From: Pseudomonadota bacterium
GTDB taxonomy: Bacteria; Pseudomonadota; Gammaproteobacteria; Steroidobacterales; Steroidobacteraceae
Direction: 5' to 3'
DNA: 6,003 bases
Assembly (NCBI GenBank): GCA_021780395.1
Contig: JAJXYU010000139.1
Span: 1-6,003, forward strand
Part shown: piece after piece, positions 1 through 5,315 of the stretch
Layout of the letters: every line of letters starts with the position of its first letter
Numbering within the stretch: the first letter of the stretch is position 1
Notes under the pieces: model-generated
Told to the model about the DNA's origin: nothing
What the model saw: only the letters and a program-made list of their open reading frames with translations
Database searches by the model: none
Translations under genes and position numbers: made by a program

Positions 1-34
1 CGGCGGCGCCGTCCGGTCCGTCCGTGACGTGAAT
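1..34 (+). other. Window edge; possible 3' tail of a convergent gene
   Basis: Too short to identify. One plus-strand frame is open from base 3 to a TGA at 30-32 and would encode a tail ending in AAPSGPSVT. A second plus-strand frame stops at 25-27. A gene ending here would converge on the minus-strand TSUP gene and share the hairpin at 35-83, but nothing in the sequence proves that this stretch is coding. Confidence 0.2.
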
Positions 35-83
35 TGATCGGCGCGCGGCGGCCCGCGATGCGGGCCGCCGCGCGCACCGATCA
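35..83 (-). terminator. Strong GC hairpin at the end of the minus-strand operon
   Basis: Bases 41-56 and 60-75 are perfect reverse complements of 16 bp around the 3-nt loop GAT. If bases 75 and 76 are left unpaired as a bulge, TGATCGG (35-41) can pair with CCGATCA (77-83), lengthening the stem to about 22 bp. The outer arm includes the TGA stop of the TSUP gene (83-81). There is no proper U tract after the stem on either strand; the minus strand continues with AATTCACG. It may act as an intrinsic terminator or as a 3'-end stabiliser, possibly in both directions if a convergent gene ends at about 32. The structure is seen directly; the function is inferred. Confidence 0.6.
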
Positions 84-926
84 GCGGATCGCCAAACAGG
101 CGTCCCAGGCCGTCTTCGCGATCAGCGCGCCGACGACCACCACGAACGCGATGCGCACGAAGCGGCTGCCGTGACGCAGCGCCGTGTGCGCGCCGAGGAA
201 GCTCCCCAGGACGTTGCACCCGCCGATCGCGAGCGCGAGGCCCCACTCGATCCGGCGATGCGAGCCGAAATAGAGCAGCGCGCCGGCGTTGGTCGCGACG
301 TTCACCCAGCGGGCGCTCGCGGCCGCGTTCAGGAAGTCGAAGCCGTATACCCGCACGAACAACAACATCAGGAAGTTGCCGGTCCCGGGTCCGAAGAACC
401 CGTCGTAGGCGGCGATCGCTGCGACGCCTGCGAATGCGGCCGTGCGCTGGCGGCGCGACAGCGGGCGTGGCTCATGGCTTGCGCCGAGCTCGTGCCGCGC
501 GAGCACGTAGACCAGCACCGCCGCCAGGATCACCGGCACCAGCACCCGGAACGCGGCCGGCGAGAGCACGTTCGCCAGACTCGCGCCGAGGAGGCTGCAG
601 GGCAGCGCGATCGCGATCGCGGGCAGCACCGTGGCCCAGTCGATGCGCACCGCGCGCGCGTAGCGCACGGCGGCGGTCGTCGTGCCGAGGATCGCCGCGA
701 GTTTGTTGGTGCCGAGCAGGGTCGCCGGCGCCTCGGCCGGATACGCGGTGAGCAGCGCCGGGAGCTGGATCAGGCCGCCGCCGCCGGCCATCGAGTCGAC
801 GAAGCCGGCACCACCCGCCGCGACCGCGACGAACAGGAAGTTCGGGAGGCCGCCGGGCGCGAACGGCGTCAGAATCGCGCTCCGGGGGTCGCCCGCAACG
901 ACTGGCCGTCGGCGGCGTCGAACCAT
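81..926 (-). CDS. TSUP family (TauE/SafE-like) membrane permease
   Basis: Predicted inner-membrane protein of 281 residues from the ATG at 926, of the TSUP family (Pfam TauE), whose members export or import sulfite, sulfonates or other small organic anions. The family duplication is visible. The first half has GFVDSMAGGGGLIQLPALL (about 41-59) followed by GTNKLA (72-77). The second half has YDGFFGPGTGNF (174-185). Several hydrophobic helices run between these motifs (about 28-45, 97-120, 127-143, 163-173, 225-245 and 257-275). It most resembles E. coli YfcA (about 269 residues). The start is uncertain. The ATG at 926 lies inside nudC, giving a 58-bp overlap and a basic MVRRRRRP N terminus. 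The only later alternatives before the first helix are the non-canonical ATT (875) and CTG (872), beside the nudC TGA. There is no clear Shine-Dalgarno site, so translation is probably coupled to nudC. The substrate cannot be read from the sequence. Confidence 0.88.
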   Translation of the reverse strand: MVRRRRRPVVAGDPRSAILTPFAPGGLPNFLFVAVAAGGAGFVDSMAGGGGLIQLPALLTAYPAEAPATLLGTNKLAAILGTTTAAVRYARAVRIDWATVLPAIAIALPCSLLGASLANVLSPAAFRVLVPVILAAVLVYVLARHELGASHEPRPLSRRQRTAAFAGVAAIAAYDGFFGPGTGNFLMLLFVRVYGFDFLNAAASARWVNVATNAGALLYFGSHRRIEWGLALAIGGCNVLGSFLGAHTALRHGSRFVRIAFVVVVGALIAKTAWDACLAIR

Positions 927-1807
927 CGCTCGATCAGGCTGAACGAGATCGACTGACGCGGCGGCAACCGGATCACGCCGGCGGCGACTTCCTCGCGGGT
1001 GAACCAGCGGGCGTCCTCGAGCTCGTGATCGTCGCGGTGGATCGCGTGGGTCGCGGCGCGCGCGGTGAAACCGAGCATCAGCGACGCGGGGAACGGCCAG
1101 GGCTGGGACGCGAAATAGTCGGTTCGTGCGATCTCGATGCCGGTCTCCTCGCGCACCTCGCGCGCGACCGCATCCTCGAGCGCTTCGCCGGGTTCGACGA
1201 AACCGGCGATCGTCGAGTACCGATCGGCGGGCCAGGCCGACTGCCGGCCGAGCAGCGCCCGTCCACGGTCGTCGTCGACCAGCACGATGATCGCCGGATC
1301 GATCCGCGGAAACTGCTCCGTGCCGCACCCCTGATCGGTGCACGCGAGCACCTGCCCGCCTCGCACCGGGCGGGTCGGCGAACCGCAGACGCCGCAGTAC
1401 CGGTGCCGCCGCCGCCAGCCGACCATCGCGCGTGCATAGCCGAGGAGTCCGGCGTCGCTCGCGGGCAGCCGGCCGGCGATCCCGCGCAGGTCCTCGAACC
1501 GGGTCCCCGCGAGTTCCGGCAGCGCATCCGTCGCGGTGACCTCCAGCGCGAAGCAGGGCCGGCCGGCGAATCGGCCGAGCAGGGTGAGTGCCTCGGCCGG
1601 GCGCGTGGCGGCGGGCAGACACGCGAGGCCGACGAGCGCGGCGCGCGGGGCGTCGGTGTCGACGTCGCTGATCAGGCTGCGTGATTCAAAGACGAGGGTC
1701 GCGCAGCTCCCGGGCTCGGCGAGCGCCGCGTCGAGACCGGCCGGATCCTGGCGCAGGTGCGCGGCGCGATCGAGATAGGGTCCAGCGAACGTGAGACGGC
1801 GCGCCAT
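869..1807 (-). CDS. nudC: NAD(+) diphosphatase / NADH pyrophosphatase, Nudix hydrolase NudC
   Basis: A cytosolic Nudix hydrolase of 312 residues that splits NADH or NAD into NMN(H) and AMP. In E. coli the homologue also removes the NAD cap from RNA 5' ends. Three diagnostic parts are present in the expected order. A zinc ribbon has C138, C141, C156 and C161. A complete Nudix box spans G202 to I224, with E208 and the REVREE core at 216-221. The NADH-pyrophosphatase signature SQPWPFP lies at 234-240, followed by ASLMLGF. The N-terminal 130 residues form the divergent NudC N domain. It is longer than E. coli NudC (257) but close to the roughly 310-residue forms in other bacteria. I chose the ATG at 1807 because MARRLTFAGPYLDRAAHLR looks like a normal family N terminus and it starts 11 bp after the FlhC-like stop. 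An in-frame ATG at 1870 would overlap that gene by 52 bp. There is no obvious Shine-Dalgarno site. Confidence 0.96.
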   Translation of the reverse strand: MARRLTFAGPYLDRAAHLRQDPAGLDAALAEPGSCATLVFESRSLISDVDTDAPRAALVGLACLPAATRPAEALTLLGRFAGRPCFALEVTATDALPELAGTRFEDLRGIAGRLPASDAGLLGYARAMVGWRRRHRYCGVCGSPTRPVRGGQVLACTDQGCGTEQFPRIDPAIIVLVDDDRGRALLGRQSAWPADRYSTIAGFVEPGEALEDAVAREVREETGIEIARTDYFASQPWPFPASLMLGFTARAATHAIHRDDHELEDARWFTREEVAAGVIRLPPRQSISFSLIERWFDAADGQSLRATPGARF

Positions 1808-1818
1808 CGCCGCGGATT

Positions 1819-2391
1819 CTAGCAGCCCCGCCGTAAGCCCGGCGCCGAGGGAGCACCGCAGACCGCGCATGGGGCATCACGGCCGGCTAGCACGTCGCGC
1901 AGCCGCAACCCCTCGCAGCGCTCGCAGCGGGCGAGCGCGATCTCCGTGTGCCGGGCGAGCGCCCAGAGCAGGAACCAGGCATGTTCGAACGAGATCCGCG
2001 CCGGCTCGTGCAGGTCGACGTAGGTTTCATACGCGCGGCACAGCAGCACGCCCGACTCGATCGCGCCGATCCGGTAGCGCGACTCGACGCCGGCCGGCGA
2101 TGCGCCGAGGAGTCCGAGCAGGAGGTACAGGCTCGCGAGTTGCGCGGCCTCGAAGTGCAGGTCCGGGCTGCGGAAGAAGAACGCCGTCTGGCGCGGCGAC
2201 TTGCCCCGGTGCCGCGGCAGATCGGTACGCGCACGCTCTTCGACGTAGCTCCGGTAGAGCTTGCGGATCCGGTCGTCGCTGAGCCCGGTCCACAGGCGGA
2301 TCGTGCAGGTGCGCGCTTCGTGGCGGATCAAGCGCATCGCCAGGTCGAAGCGCAGCCGGTCCCGGGTATAACGGTCGTCGGAAACCCTCAT
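1819..2391 (-). CDS. FlhC-family transcriptional regulator (non-canonical)
   Basis: A 190-residue protein that I place in the FlhC family, the zinc-binding subunit of the FlhD4C2 flagellar master activator. The N terminus (RLRFDLAMRLIRHEARTCTI, then TGLSDDRIRKLYRSY at 35-49) matches FlhC's LAMELI...LSRGRLIKLYKEL region. RHRGKSPRQTAFFF (60-73) corresponds to FlhC's GSPPPKGMLPF. The C terminus carries C156-x2-C159-x15-C175-x2-C178, almost the same spacing as the FlhC zinc cysteines. Its length is close to E. coli FlhC (192). The ATG at 2391 has a strong Shine-Dalgarno GGAGG five bases upstream; a TTG at 2403 is less likely. It is the first gene of a minus-strand operon with nudC and a TSUP permease, not next to che, mot or flagellar genes, so it may control something other than flagella. 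The classical pair is flhD then flhC in one operon; here a FlhD-like candidate lies divergently. Family placement is good; the regulatory target is unknown. Confidence 0.82.
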   Translation of the reverse strand: MRVSDDRYTRDRLRFDLAMRLIRHEARTCTIRLWTGLSDDRIRKLYRSYVEERARTDLPRHRGKSPRQTAFFFRSPDLHFEAAQLASLYLLLGLLGASPAGVESRYRIGAIESGVLLCRAYETYVDLHEPARISFEHAWFLLWALARHTEIALARCERCEGLRLRDVLAGRDAPCAVCGAPSAPGLRRGC

Positions 2392-2404
2392 GACGCCCTC
2401 CAAA

Positions 2405-2434
2405 TCCGTTGAAAAACGTTATTTTTACTGCCTC
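2405..2434 (-). promoter_or_regulatory. FlhDC-box-like elements upstream of the FlhC-like gene
   Basis: On the minus strand the order is GAGGC (2434-2430), then AAATAACG (2424-2417), then AACGGA (2410-2405). E. coli FlhD4C2 sites, as I recall them, pair an AA(C/T)GG(C/G) element with an AAATA(A/G)CG element 2-3 nt later, repeated after 10-12 nt. AAATAACG fits exactly and AACGGA fits five of six. The spacings differ (5 nt after GAGGC, 6 nt before AACGGA), so this is only a candidate operator. Autoregulation by the FlhC-like protein is an inference. Confidence 0.25.
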
Positions 2435-2448
2435 AAAAAATTTGACAA
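2422..2448 (-). promoter_or_regulatory. Possible promoter reading leftward to the FlhC-like operon
   Basis: On the minus strand TTGTCA (2448-2443, five of six -35 matches) is followed 15 bp later by TAAAAA (2427-2422, four of six -10 matches). The short spacer weakens the call. Its -35 overlaps the rightward -35, because TTTGACAAA at 2441-2449 is a near-palindrome. The leader before the ATG at 2391 would be about 25 nt. Confidence 0.35.
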
Positions 2449-2470
2449 AAATTAATCACAAAGTTAGCGT
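2442..2470 (+). promoter_or_regulatory. Sigma70-type promoter reading rightward
   Basis: A perfect -35 hexamer TTGACA (2442-2447) is followed by a 17-bp spacer and TAGCGT (2465-2470). The -10 keeps the three most conserved positions (T1, A2, T6). Transcription would start near 2477 and give a leader of about 85 nt before the ATG at 2562. The AT-rich setting supports it. It also argues against using the in-frame TTG at 2409 as the start of the downstream gene, because that start would lie upstream of the promoter. Confidence 0.6.
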
Positions 2471-2540
2471 GCTTGCCAAGGGGGTCGGCGTCGCGGTTCG
2501 CCGCGCGTTCGTCGGGAAATGCGCTGGACTGCGCCGCGCG

Positions 2541-2555
2541 CCCCTCTCGAGGGGG
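2541..2555 (+). promoter_or_regulatory. Small hairpin overlapping the ribosome binding site
   Basis: CCCCTC (2541-2546) can pair with GAGGGG (2549-2554), giving six pairs with a 2-nt loop or, more realistically, five pairs with a 4-nt loop. The right arm is the Shine-Dalgarno sequence itself (GAGGGGG, 2549-2555), six bases before the ATG at 2562. The pairing would hide the ribosome binding site unless opened, so translation could be controlled, but a chance match is possible at this GC content. The same Shine-Dalgarno is the main reason for choosing 2562 as the start. Confidence 0.4.
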
Positions 2556-2561
2556 ACCGCG

Positions 2562-3134
2562 ATGCACGACCCGATCATCGAACCCTGGACTCGCGAGGCG
2601 CCGATCATCGGCGGGACCAGTCCGACGCTGCGCGCGCTGAATCTCCGTTTCCTCGATCTGGACGGCGTCGCCGCGCCGGCGATCGTCGCGCTGCCGCCCG
2701 CGCGCAAGGCCGCGATCGCCGATTGTCCGTACGCCCTGTTCGATCTGCGCTTCGGCGACGACCCGCATTGGCGATCGCGGCTCGACATCGCGGTGCCGGA
2801 CCGGGTTGCCGAGCCCGGTGTCTCGAATCCGGCGGTCGTTGGGTTCGTGCGGCTCGCGCTGATCTACGCCTGGCACCTCGCGACCAGTGCGAATCTGCAG
2901 GCCCGTCTCTCGCTCGGGATGGACTTGCGCACTGCGGCAGTCTTCGCCGATGCGACGCTCGATCGGCTCACCCGGATCGCGGTCGTCGAAGCGCCGGACC
3001 TCGCGCCGCGCTGGCCGCGCTGCACGGCGTTCTGGGACGGGCTTGCGGAGGCGGCCGCCAGCGCCGACCGGACCCGTCTGCGTTGGTTCCACGGCTGCTG
3101 GCTGCTGCTCGCGAGCGGCAAGCAGTTGCACTAG
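2562..3134 (+). CDS. Hypothetical protein with a possible FlhD-like segment
   Basis: A soluble protein of 190 residues with no signal peptide or membrane helix. I do not recognise a named family with certainty. Residues 117-141, within ARLSLGMDLRTAAVFADATL and the following DRLTRIA, align without gaps to the E. coli FlhD core FRLGINEEMATTLAALTL plus PQMVKLA. Seven of 25 positions are identical and many others are conservative. The preceding helix (LALIYAWHLATSANLQ, 98-113) would match FlhD's INLSYLLLAQRLIVQD. An earlier stretch, ALPPARKAAIADCPYALFDL followed by RFGD (43-66), also recalls FlhD's TLPQMVKLA...FRFDS. The ATG at 2562 follows a good Shine-Dalgarno. It is divergent from the FlhC-like gene and shares its control region, so a partner role is plausible. 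The alternative is a lineage-specific regulator or enzyme unrelated to FlhD. Coding is well supported by start, promoter and codon pattern; the function is inference. Confidence 0.78.
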   Translation: MHDPIIEPWTREAPIIGGTSPTLRALNLRFLDLDGVAAPAIVALPPARKAAIADCPYALFDLRFGDDPHWRSRLDIAVPDRVAEPGVSNPAVVGFVRLALIYAWHLATSANLQARLSLGMDLRTAAVFADATLDRLTRIAVVEAPDLAPRWPRCTAFWDGLAEAAASADRTRLRWFHGCWLLLASGKQLH

Positions 3135-3135
3135 G

Positions 3136-3169
3136 GGCACCCGCGGGGGCGGGTACGGGCGCGGGTGCC
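3136..3169 (+). terminator. Hairpin just after the FlhD-like gene
   Basis: GGCACCCGCG (3136-3145) and CGCGGGTGCC (3160-3169) are perfect 10-bp reverse complements separated by 14 nt, starting two bases after the TAG stop. No U tract follows, so it is a weak or factor-assisted terminator candidate, or an mRNA 3' stabiliser. It lies upstream of the putative yadG promoter, which fits a transcript boundary. Confidence 0.45.
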
Positions 3170-3182
3170 GGCGCGACGCGCG

Positions 3183-3211
3183 TTGCGGAGCGCACCCCGC
3201 GCGGTTACTCT
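3183..3211 (+). promoter_or_regulatory. Candidate promoter for the yadG-yadH operon
   Basis: TTGCGG (3183-3188), a 17-bp spacer and TACTCT (3206-3211) keep the strongest -35 positions (TTG) and the -10 positions T1, A2 and T6. A start site about seven bases after the -10 would fall near 3218, only about four bases before the ATG at 3222. No Shine-Dalgarno sequence is seen there, so the mRNA may be leaderless or nearly so. Confidence 0.4.
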
Positions 3212-3221
3212 TCGCGCCTCT

Positions 3222-4163
3222 ATGCGCGCGCTCTTGCTCCGGCAGCTCACCAAAACCTACAAGAACGGCATCCAGGCCTTGAAGGGCATCGATCTCGAGG
3301 TCGATCGCGGCGACTTCTTCGCTTTGTTGGGACCGAACGGCGCGGGCAAGACCACCGCGATCGGGATCGTGACCTCGCTCGTGACCAAGACCAGCGGGGT
3401 CGTCGAGGTCTTCGGCCACGACCTGGATCGCGAACTCGAGGTCGCCAAATCCTGCATCGGCGTCGTGCCGCAGGAAGTCAATTTCAACCAGTTCGAGACC
3501 GTGCAGACGATCGTCGTGAACCAGGCGGGCTTCTACGGCATCCCCCGGCGCATCGCGAAGCAGCGCGCCGAGGTCTACCTGAAGCAGCTGCAGCTCTGGG
3601 ACCGGCGCCGTTCGATCGCGCGCTCCCTGTCCGGCGGCATGAAGCGGCGGCTGATGATCGCGAGGGCGCTGATGCACCAGCCGGAGTTGCTGATCCTCGA
3701 CGAGCCGACCGCCGGCGTGGACATCGAAGTGCGCCGGTCGATGTGGGAATTCCTGCGCATGATCAACGGCGAAGGCACGACGATCATCCTGACCACGCAT
3801 TATCTCGAGGAGGCGGAGAACCTGTGCCGGAACGTCGCGATCATCGACGGCGGCAGGATCATCGAGCGTGACAGCATGGTCAACGTGCTGCGCAAGCTGC
3901 AGGCGGAGACCTTCGTGCTGAACCTGCGCGAGGCGCGCACCGCGGTGCCGAGGCTCGAGGGGTTCCGCGCGGAGCTCGCGGACGCGCACACCCTCGAGGT
4001 CGAGGTCTCGCGCGGCCAGAGCCTCAACCGGGTGTTCGCCCAATTGAGCGAGCAGGGAATCGAGATAGACAGCATGCGCAACAAGGTCAACCGCCTCGAG
4101 GAATTGTTCGTGCGCCTGGTCGACTCCAGCGGCCGGGCGGGCGCGGGCGAAGCGGTCGCATGA
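3222..4163 (+). CDS. yadG: ABC-2 type transporter ATP-binding protein, YadG-like
   Basis: Cytoplasmic ATPase subunit of a two-gene exporter. It has 313 residues, like E. coli YadG (308), and is collinear with it. All ABC motifs are present: Walker A GPNGAGKT (37-44), Q-loop Q84 in VVPQEVNF, signature LSGGM (136-140), Walker B LLILDEPTAGVD (156-167) and H-loop H193 in TTHYLEEAE. The C-terminal part after about 215 keeps the YadG features SETF-like AETFVLNL and SMRNKVNRLEELFVRLV. The ATG at 3222 was chosen because MRALLLRQLTKTYKNGIQAL begins as the family does. The longer reading from 3165 adds 19 low-complexity residues over the putative promoter. The stop overlaps the permease start (ATGA, 4160-4163). 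The exported substrate is unknown. Confidence 0.95.
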   Translation: MRALLLRQLTKTYKNGIQALKGIDLEVDRGDFFALLGPNGAGKTTAIGIVTSLVTKTSGVVEVFGHDLDRELEVAKSCIGVVPQEVNFNQFETVQTIVVNQAGFYGIPRRIAKQRAEVYLKQLQLWDRRRSIARSLSGGMKRRLMIARALMHQPELLILDEPTAGVDIEVRRSMWEFLRMINGEGTTIILTTHYLEEAENLCRNVAIIDGGRIIERDSMVNVLRKLQAETFVLNLREARTAVPRLEGFRAELADAHTLEVEVSRGQSLNRVFAQLSEQGIEIDSMRNKVNRLEELFVRLVDSSGRAGAGEAVA

Positions 4164-4948
4164 GCGCCCCGGCCGGGCGCGCGGCCGCGCGGTGGATCGG
4201 CTTCCGGACGACCCTGATCCGCGAGTTCGGCCGGATCGTGCGCATCTGGGGGCAGACACTGCTCCCGCCCGCGGTCACCTCCACGCTGTACTTCGTGATC
4301 TTCGGGAGTCTGATCGGCCGCCGCGTCGGCCAGGTCGGCGGGCACGACTACATGCAGTTCATCGCGCCCGGACTGATCATGATGTCGGTGATCCAGAATT
4401 CCTACGGCAACGTCGTCTCCTCGTTCTTCGGCGCGAAGTTCGGCAAGTACCTCGAGGAGCTCCTCGTCGCGCCGCTGCCGAACTGGTTGATCGTGCTCGG
4501 CTATGCCCTCGGCGGCGTGACCCGGGGTTTCATGGTCGGCACCGTCGTCACGATCGTGTCGCTGTTCTTCACGCGACTCGGGGTGCTGCACCCCGTGCTG
4601 ATCCTCTCGGCCGCGTTCCTCACCAGCTTCGTGTTCGCGCTCGGCGGGTTCGTCAACGCGATGCTCGCGAAGAACTTCGATCAGATCTCCTGGTTCCCGA
4701 CGTTCATCCTGACGCCGCTCACCTACCTCGGTGGCGTCTTCTACTCGATCCGGATGCTGCCCGCCTGGGCGCTCGACGCGTCCCACGCGAACCCGATCCT
4801 GTACATGGTGAGCGCATTCCGGTACGGTTTCCTCGGCACGTCGGACGTCGACTTGCGGCTGGCCTACGCGATCATGGTCTTCGCCGCCGTCGCGATGTTC
4901 TCGCTGGCCGTCGTGCTGATGAACCGAGGGGTCGGCATTCGCGACTGA
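4160..4948 (+). CDS. yadH: ABC-2 type transporter permease, YadH-like
   Basis: Inner-membrane partner of the preceding ATPase, 262 residues (E. coli YadH about 256). An N-terminal amphipathic segment (GFRTTLIREFGRIVRIWGQT) is followed by about six membrane helices, near 33-55, 68-85, 112-135, 140-165, 175-195 and 232-255. Family landmarks include FIAPGLIMMSVIQNSYGNVV (68-87), FGAKFGKYLEELLVAPLPNW (90-109), PTFILTPLTYLGGVFYSI and ANPILYMVSAFRYGFLG. It is an ABC2_membrane protein rather than a MacB-type permease. Translation is coupled to yadG through the ATGA overlap, and no separate ribosome binding site is evident. Substrate unknown; families of this type export lipids, polysaccharides or drugs. 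Confidence 0.95.
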   Translation: MSAPAGRAAARWIGFRTTLIREFGRIVRIWGQTLLPPAVTSTLYFVIFGSLIGRRVGQVGGHDYMQFIAPGLIMMSVIQNSYGNVVSSFFGAKFGKYLEELLVAPLPNWLIVLGYALGGVTRGFMVGTVVTIVSLFFTRLGVLHPVLILSAAFLTSFVFALGGFVNAMLAKNFDQISWFPTFILTPLTYLGGVFYSIRMLPAWALDASHANPILYMVSAFRYGFLGTSDVDLRLAYAIMVFAAVAMFSLAVVLMNRGVGIRD

Positions 4949-4976
4949 TCTCGGGCTGCCTGATGGAGGCGTCGCA

Positions 4977-5008
4977 CCGGTCCCGGGGATCGGTGTCGCC
5001 GAGACCGG
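4977..5008 (+). repeat. Inverted repeat between yadH and the small gene
   Basis: CCGGTC (4977-4982) and GACCGG (5003-5008) are perfect 6-bp complements with a 20-nt GC-rich loop. This could be a weak terminator for yadH, but it has no U tract and chance is likely at this composition. The 82-bp gap also holds TACACT (5014-5019), a possible -10, but no convincing -35 at 16-18 bp. Confidence 0.2.
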
Positions 5009-5030
5009 GGTACTACACTGGAGGCGCAGG

Positions 5031-5243
5031 ATGAGCGACGACAAACAGCAGAAATTCACCGCGAAGGTCCGCCGCGGCCTCGTCTGGGTGCATCGGATCG
5101 CCGAGGCGGAGCTGGCCAGGAAGAAGGCGGAATCGCCCGGCGCCCGGGTCTCCGGTTTCACCGCGAGCGAACTCCAGGACGTCGAGGCCGCGCTGACCTG
5201 GATCGAGCAGAACAAGGAATCGGGGTCGCCGGCAGCGACCTGA
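5031..5243 (+). CDS. Small lysine-rich protein of unknown function
   Basis: A 70-residue protein, soluble and probably mostly helical, with no cysteine, signal peptide or membrane helix. It reads MSDDKQQKFTAKVRRGLVWV at the start and has a second helical stretch, ASELQDVEAALTWIEQNKES (45-64). The ATG has a textbook Shine-Dalgarno (GGAGG, 5020-5024, six bases upstream), which is the main support for real translation. It precedes the response-regulator gene by 53 bp on the same strand, so the two may be cotranscribed. I recognise no family. It could be a small adaptor for the neighbouring regulator, but nothing in the sequence shows this. Confidence 0.72.
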   Translation: MSDDKQQKFTAKVRRGLVWVHRIAEAELARKKAESPGARVSGFTASELQDVEAALTWIEQNKESGSPAAT

Positions 5244-5279
5244 AGCCGCGGGTCGGGGCGGCCGAGGGAGGCGGTGCCG

Positions 5280-5315
5280 ATGAGACGGGAACGCGGATGC
5301 GCAAGAGAGCGCTGA
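5280..5315 (+). other. Possible 11-codon upstream ORF overlapping the regulator start
   Basis: ATG at 5280 reads MRRERGCARER and stops at 5313-5315, in a different frame from the response regulator and overlapping its start. It has the better Shine-Dalgarno (GGGAGG, 5266-5271, eight bases upstream), while the ATG at 5297 has none. It could couple translation into the regulator, or the ribosome site may simply serve 5297 at long distance. Low confidence. Confidence 0.2.

Larger units (their letters stand above)
2392..2561. promoter_or_regulatory. AT-rich divergent control region
   Basis: This 170-bp gap lies between the FlhC-like gene (left) and the FlhD-like candidate (right). Bases 2401-2470 are strikingly AT-rich for this GC-rich window, with A and T runs at 2411-2426 and 2435-2455. 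It contains overlapping divergent promoter elements, a near-palindrome around AACGTT (about 2412-2423) and fragments resembling FlhDC operators. The right-hand part returns to high GC and holds a small hairpin over the ribosome binding site of the right-hand gene. No small ORF here looks coding. Confidence 0.65.

Noticed and set aside
171..956. 261-codon open frame on the plus strand
   Set aside because: Antisense to the TSUP gene, with compositional bias and no motifs.
927..1622. N-terminal extension of the TSUP frame to a total of 513 codons
   Set aside because: The added part is arginine-rich shadow sequence over nudC, with no membrane or family features.
1025..1684. 219-codon open frame on the plus strand
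   Set aside because: Antisense to nudC, whose zinc ribbon, Nudix box and signature motif are unmistakable.
1808..1870. Upstream ATG at 1870 for nudC, adding 21 residues
   Set aside because: It would overlap the FlhC-like coding end, and the added residues do not look like a NudC N terminus.
2409..2561. TTG start at 2409 extending the FlhD-like gene by 51 residues
   Set aside because: It covers the AT-rich promoter region, has no good ribosome site, and encodes a stretch unlike the rest. The ATG at 2562 has a clear Shine-Dalgarno.
3136..3222. GC repeats between the FlhD-like gene and yadG as a tandem or mobile repeat
   Set aside because: The GGGGC/GGGTGC-type runs are explained by one inverted repeat plus high GC content. 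There is no regular period or target duplication.
2433..4259. 608-codon open frame on the minus strand
   Set aside because: It lies opposite the FlhD-like gene and the clearly homologous yadG. It is rich in R, A, D, H and E as expected for an antisense shadow in GC-rich DNA, and it has no recognisable motif.
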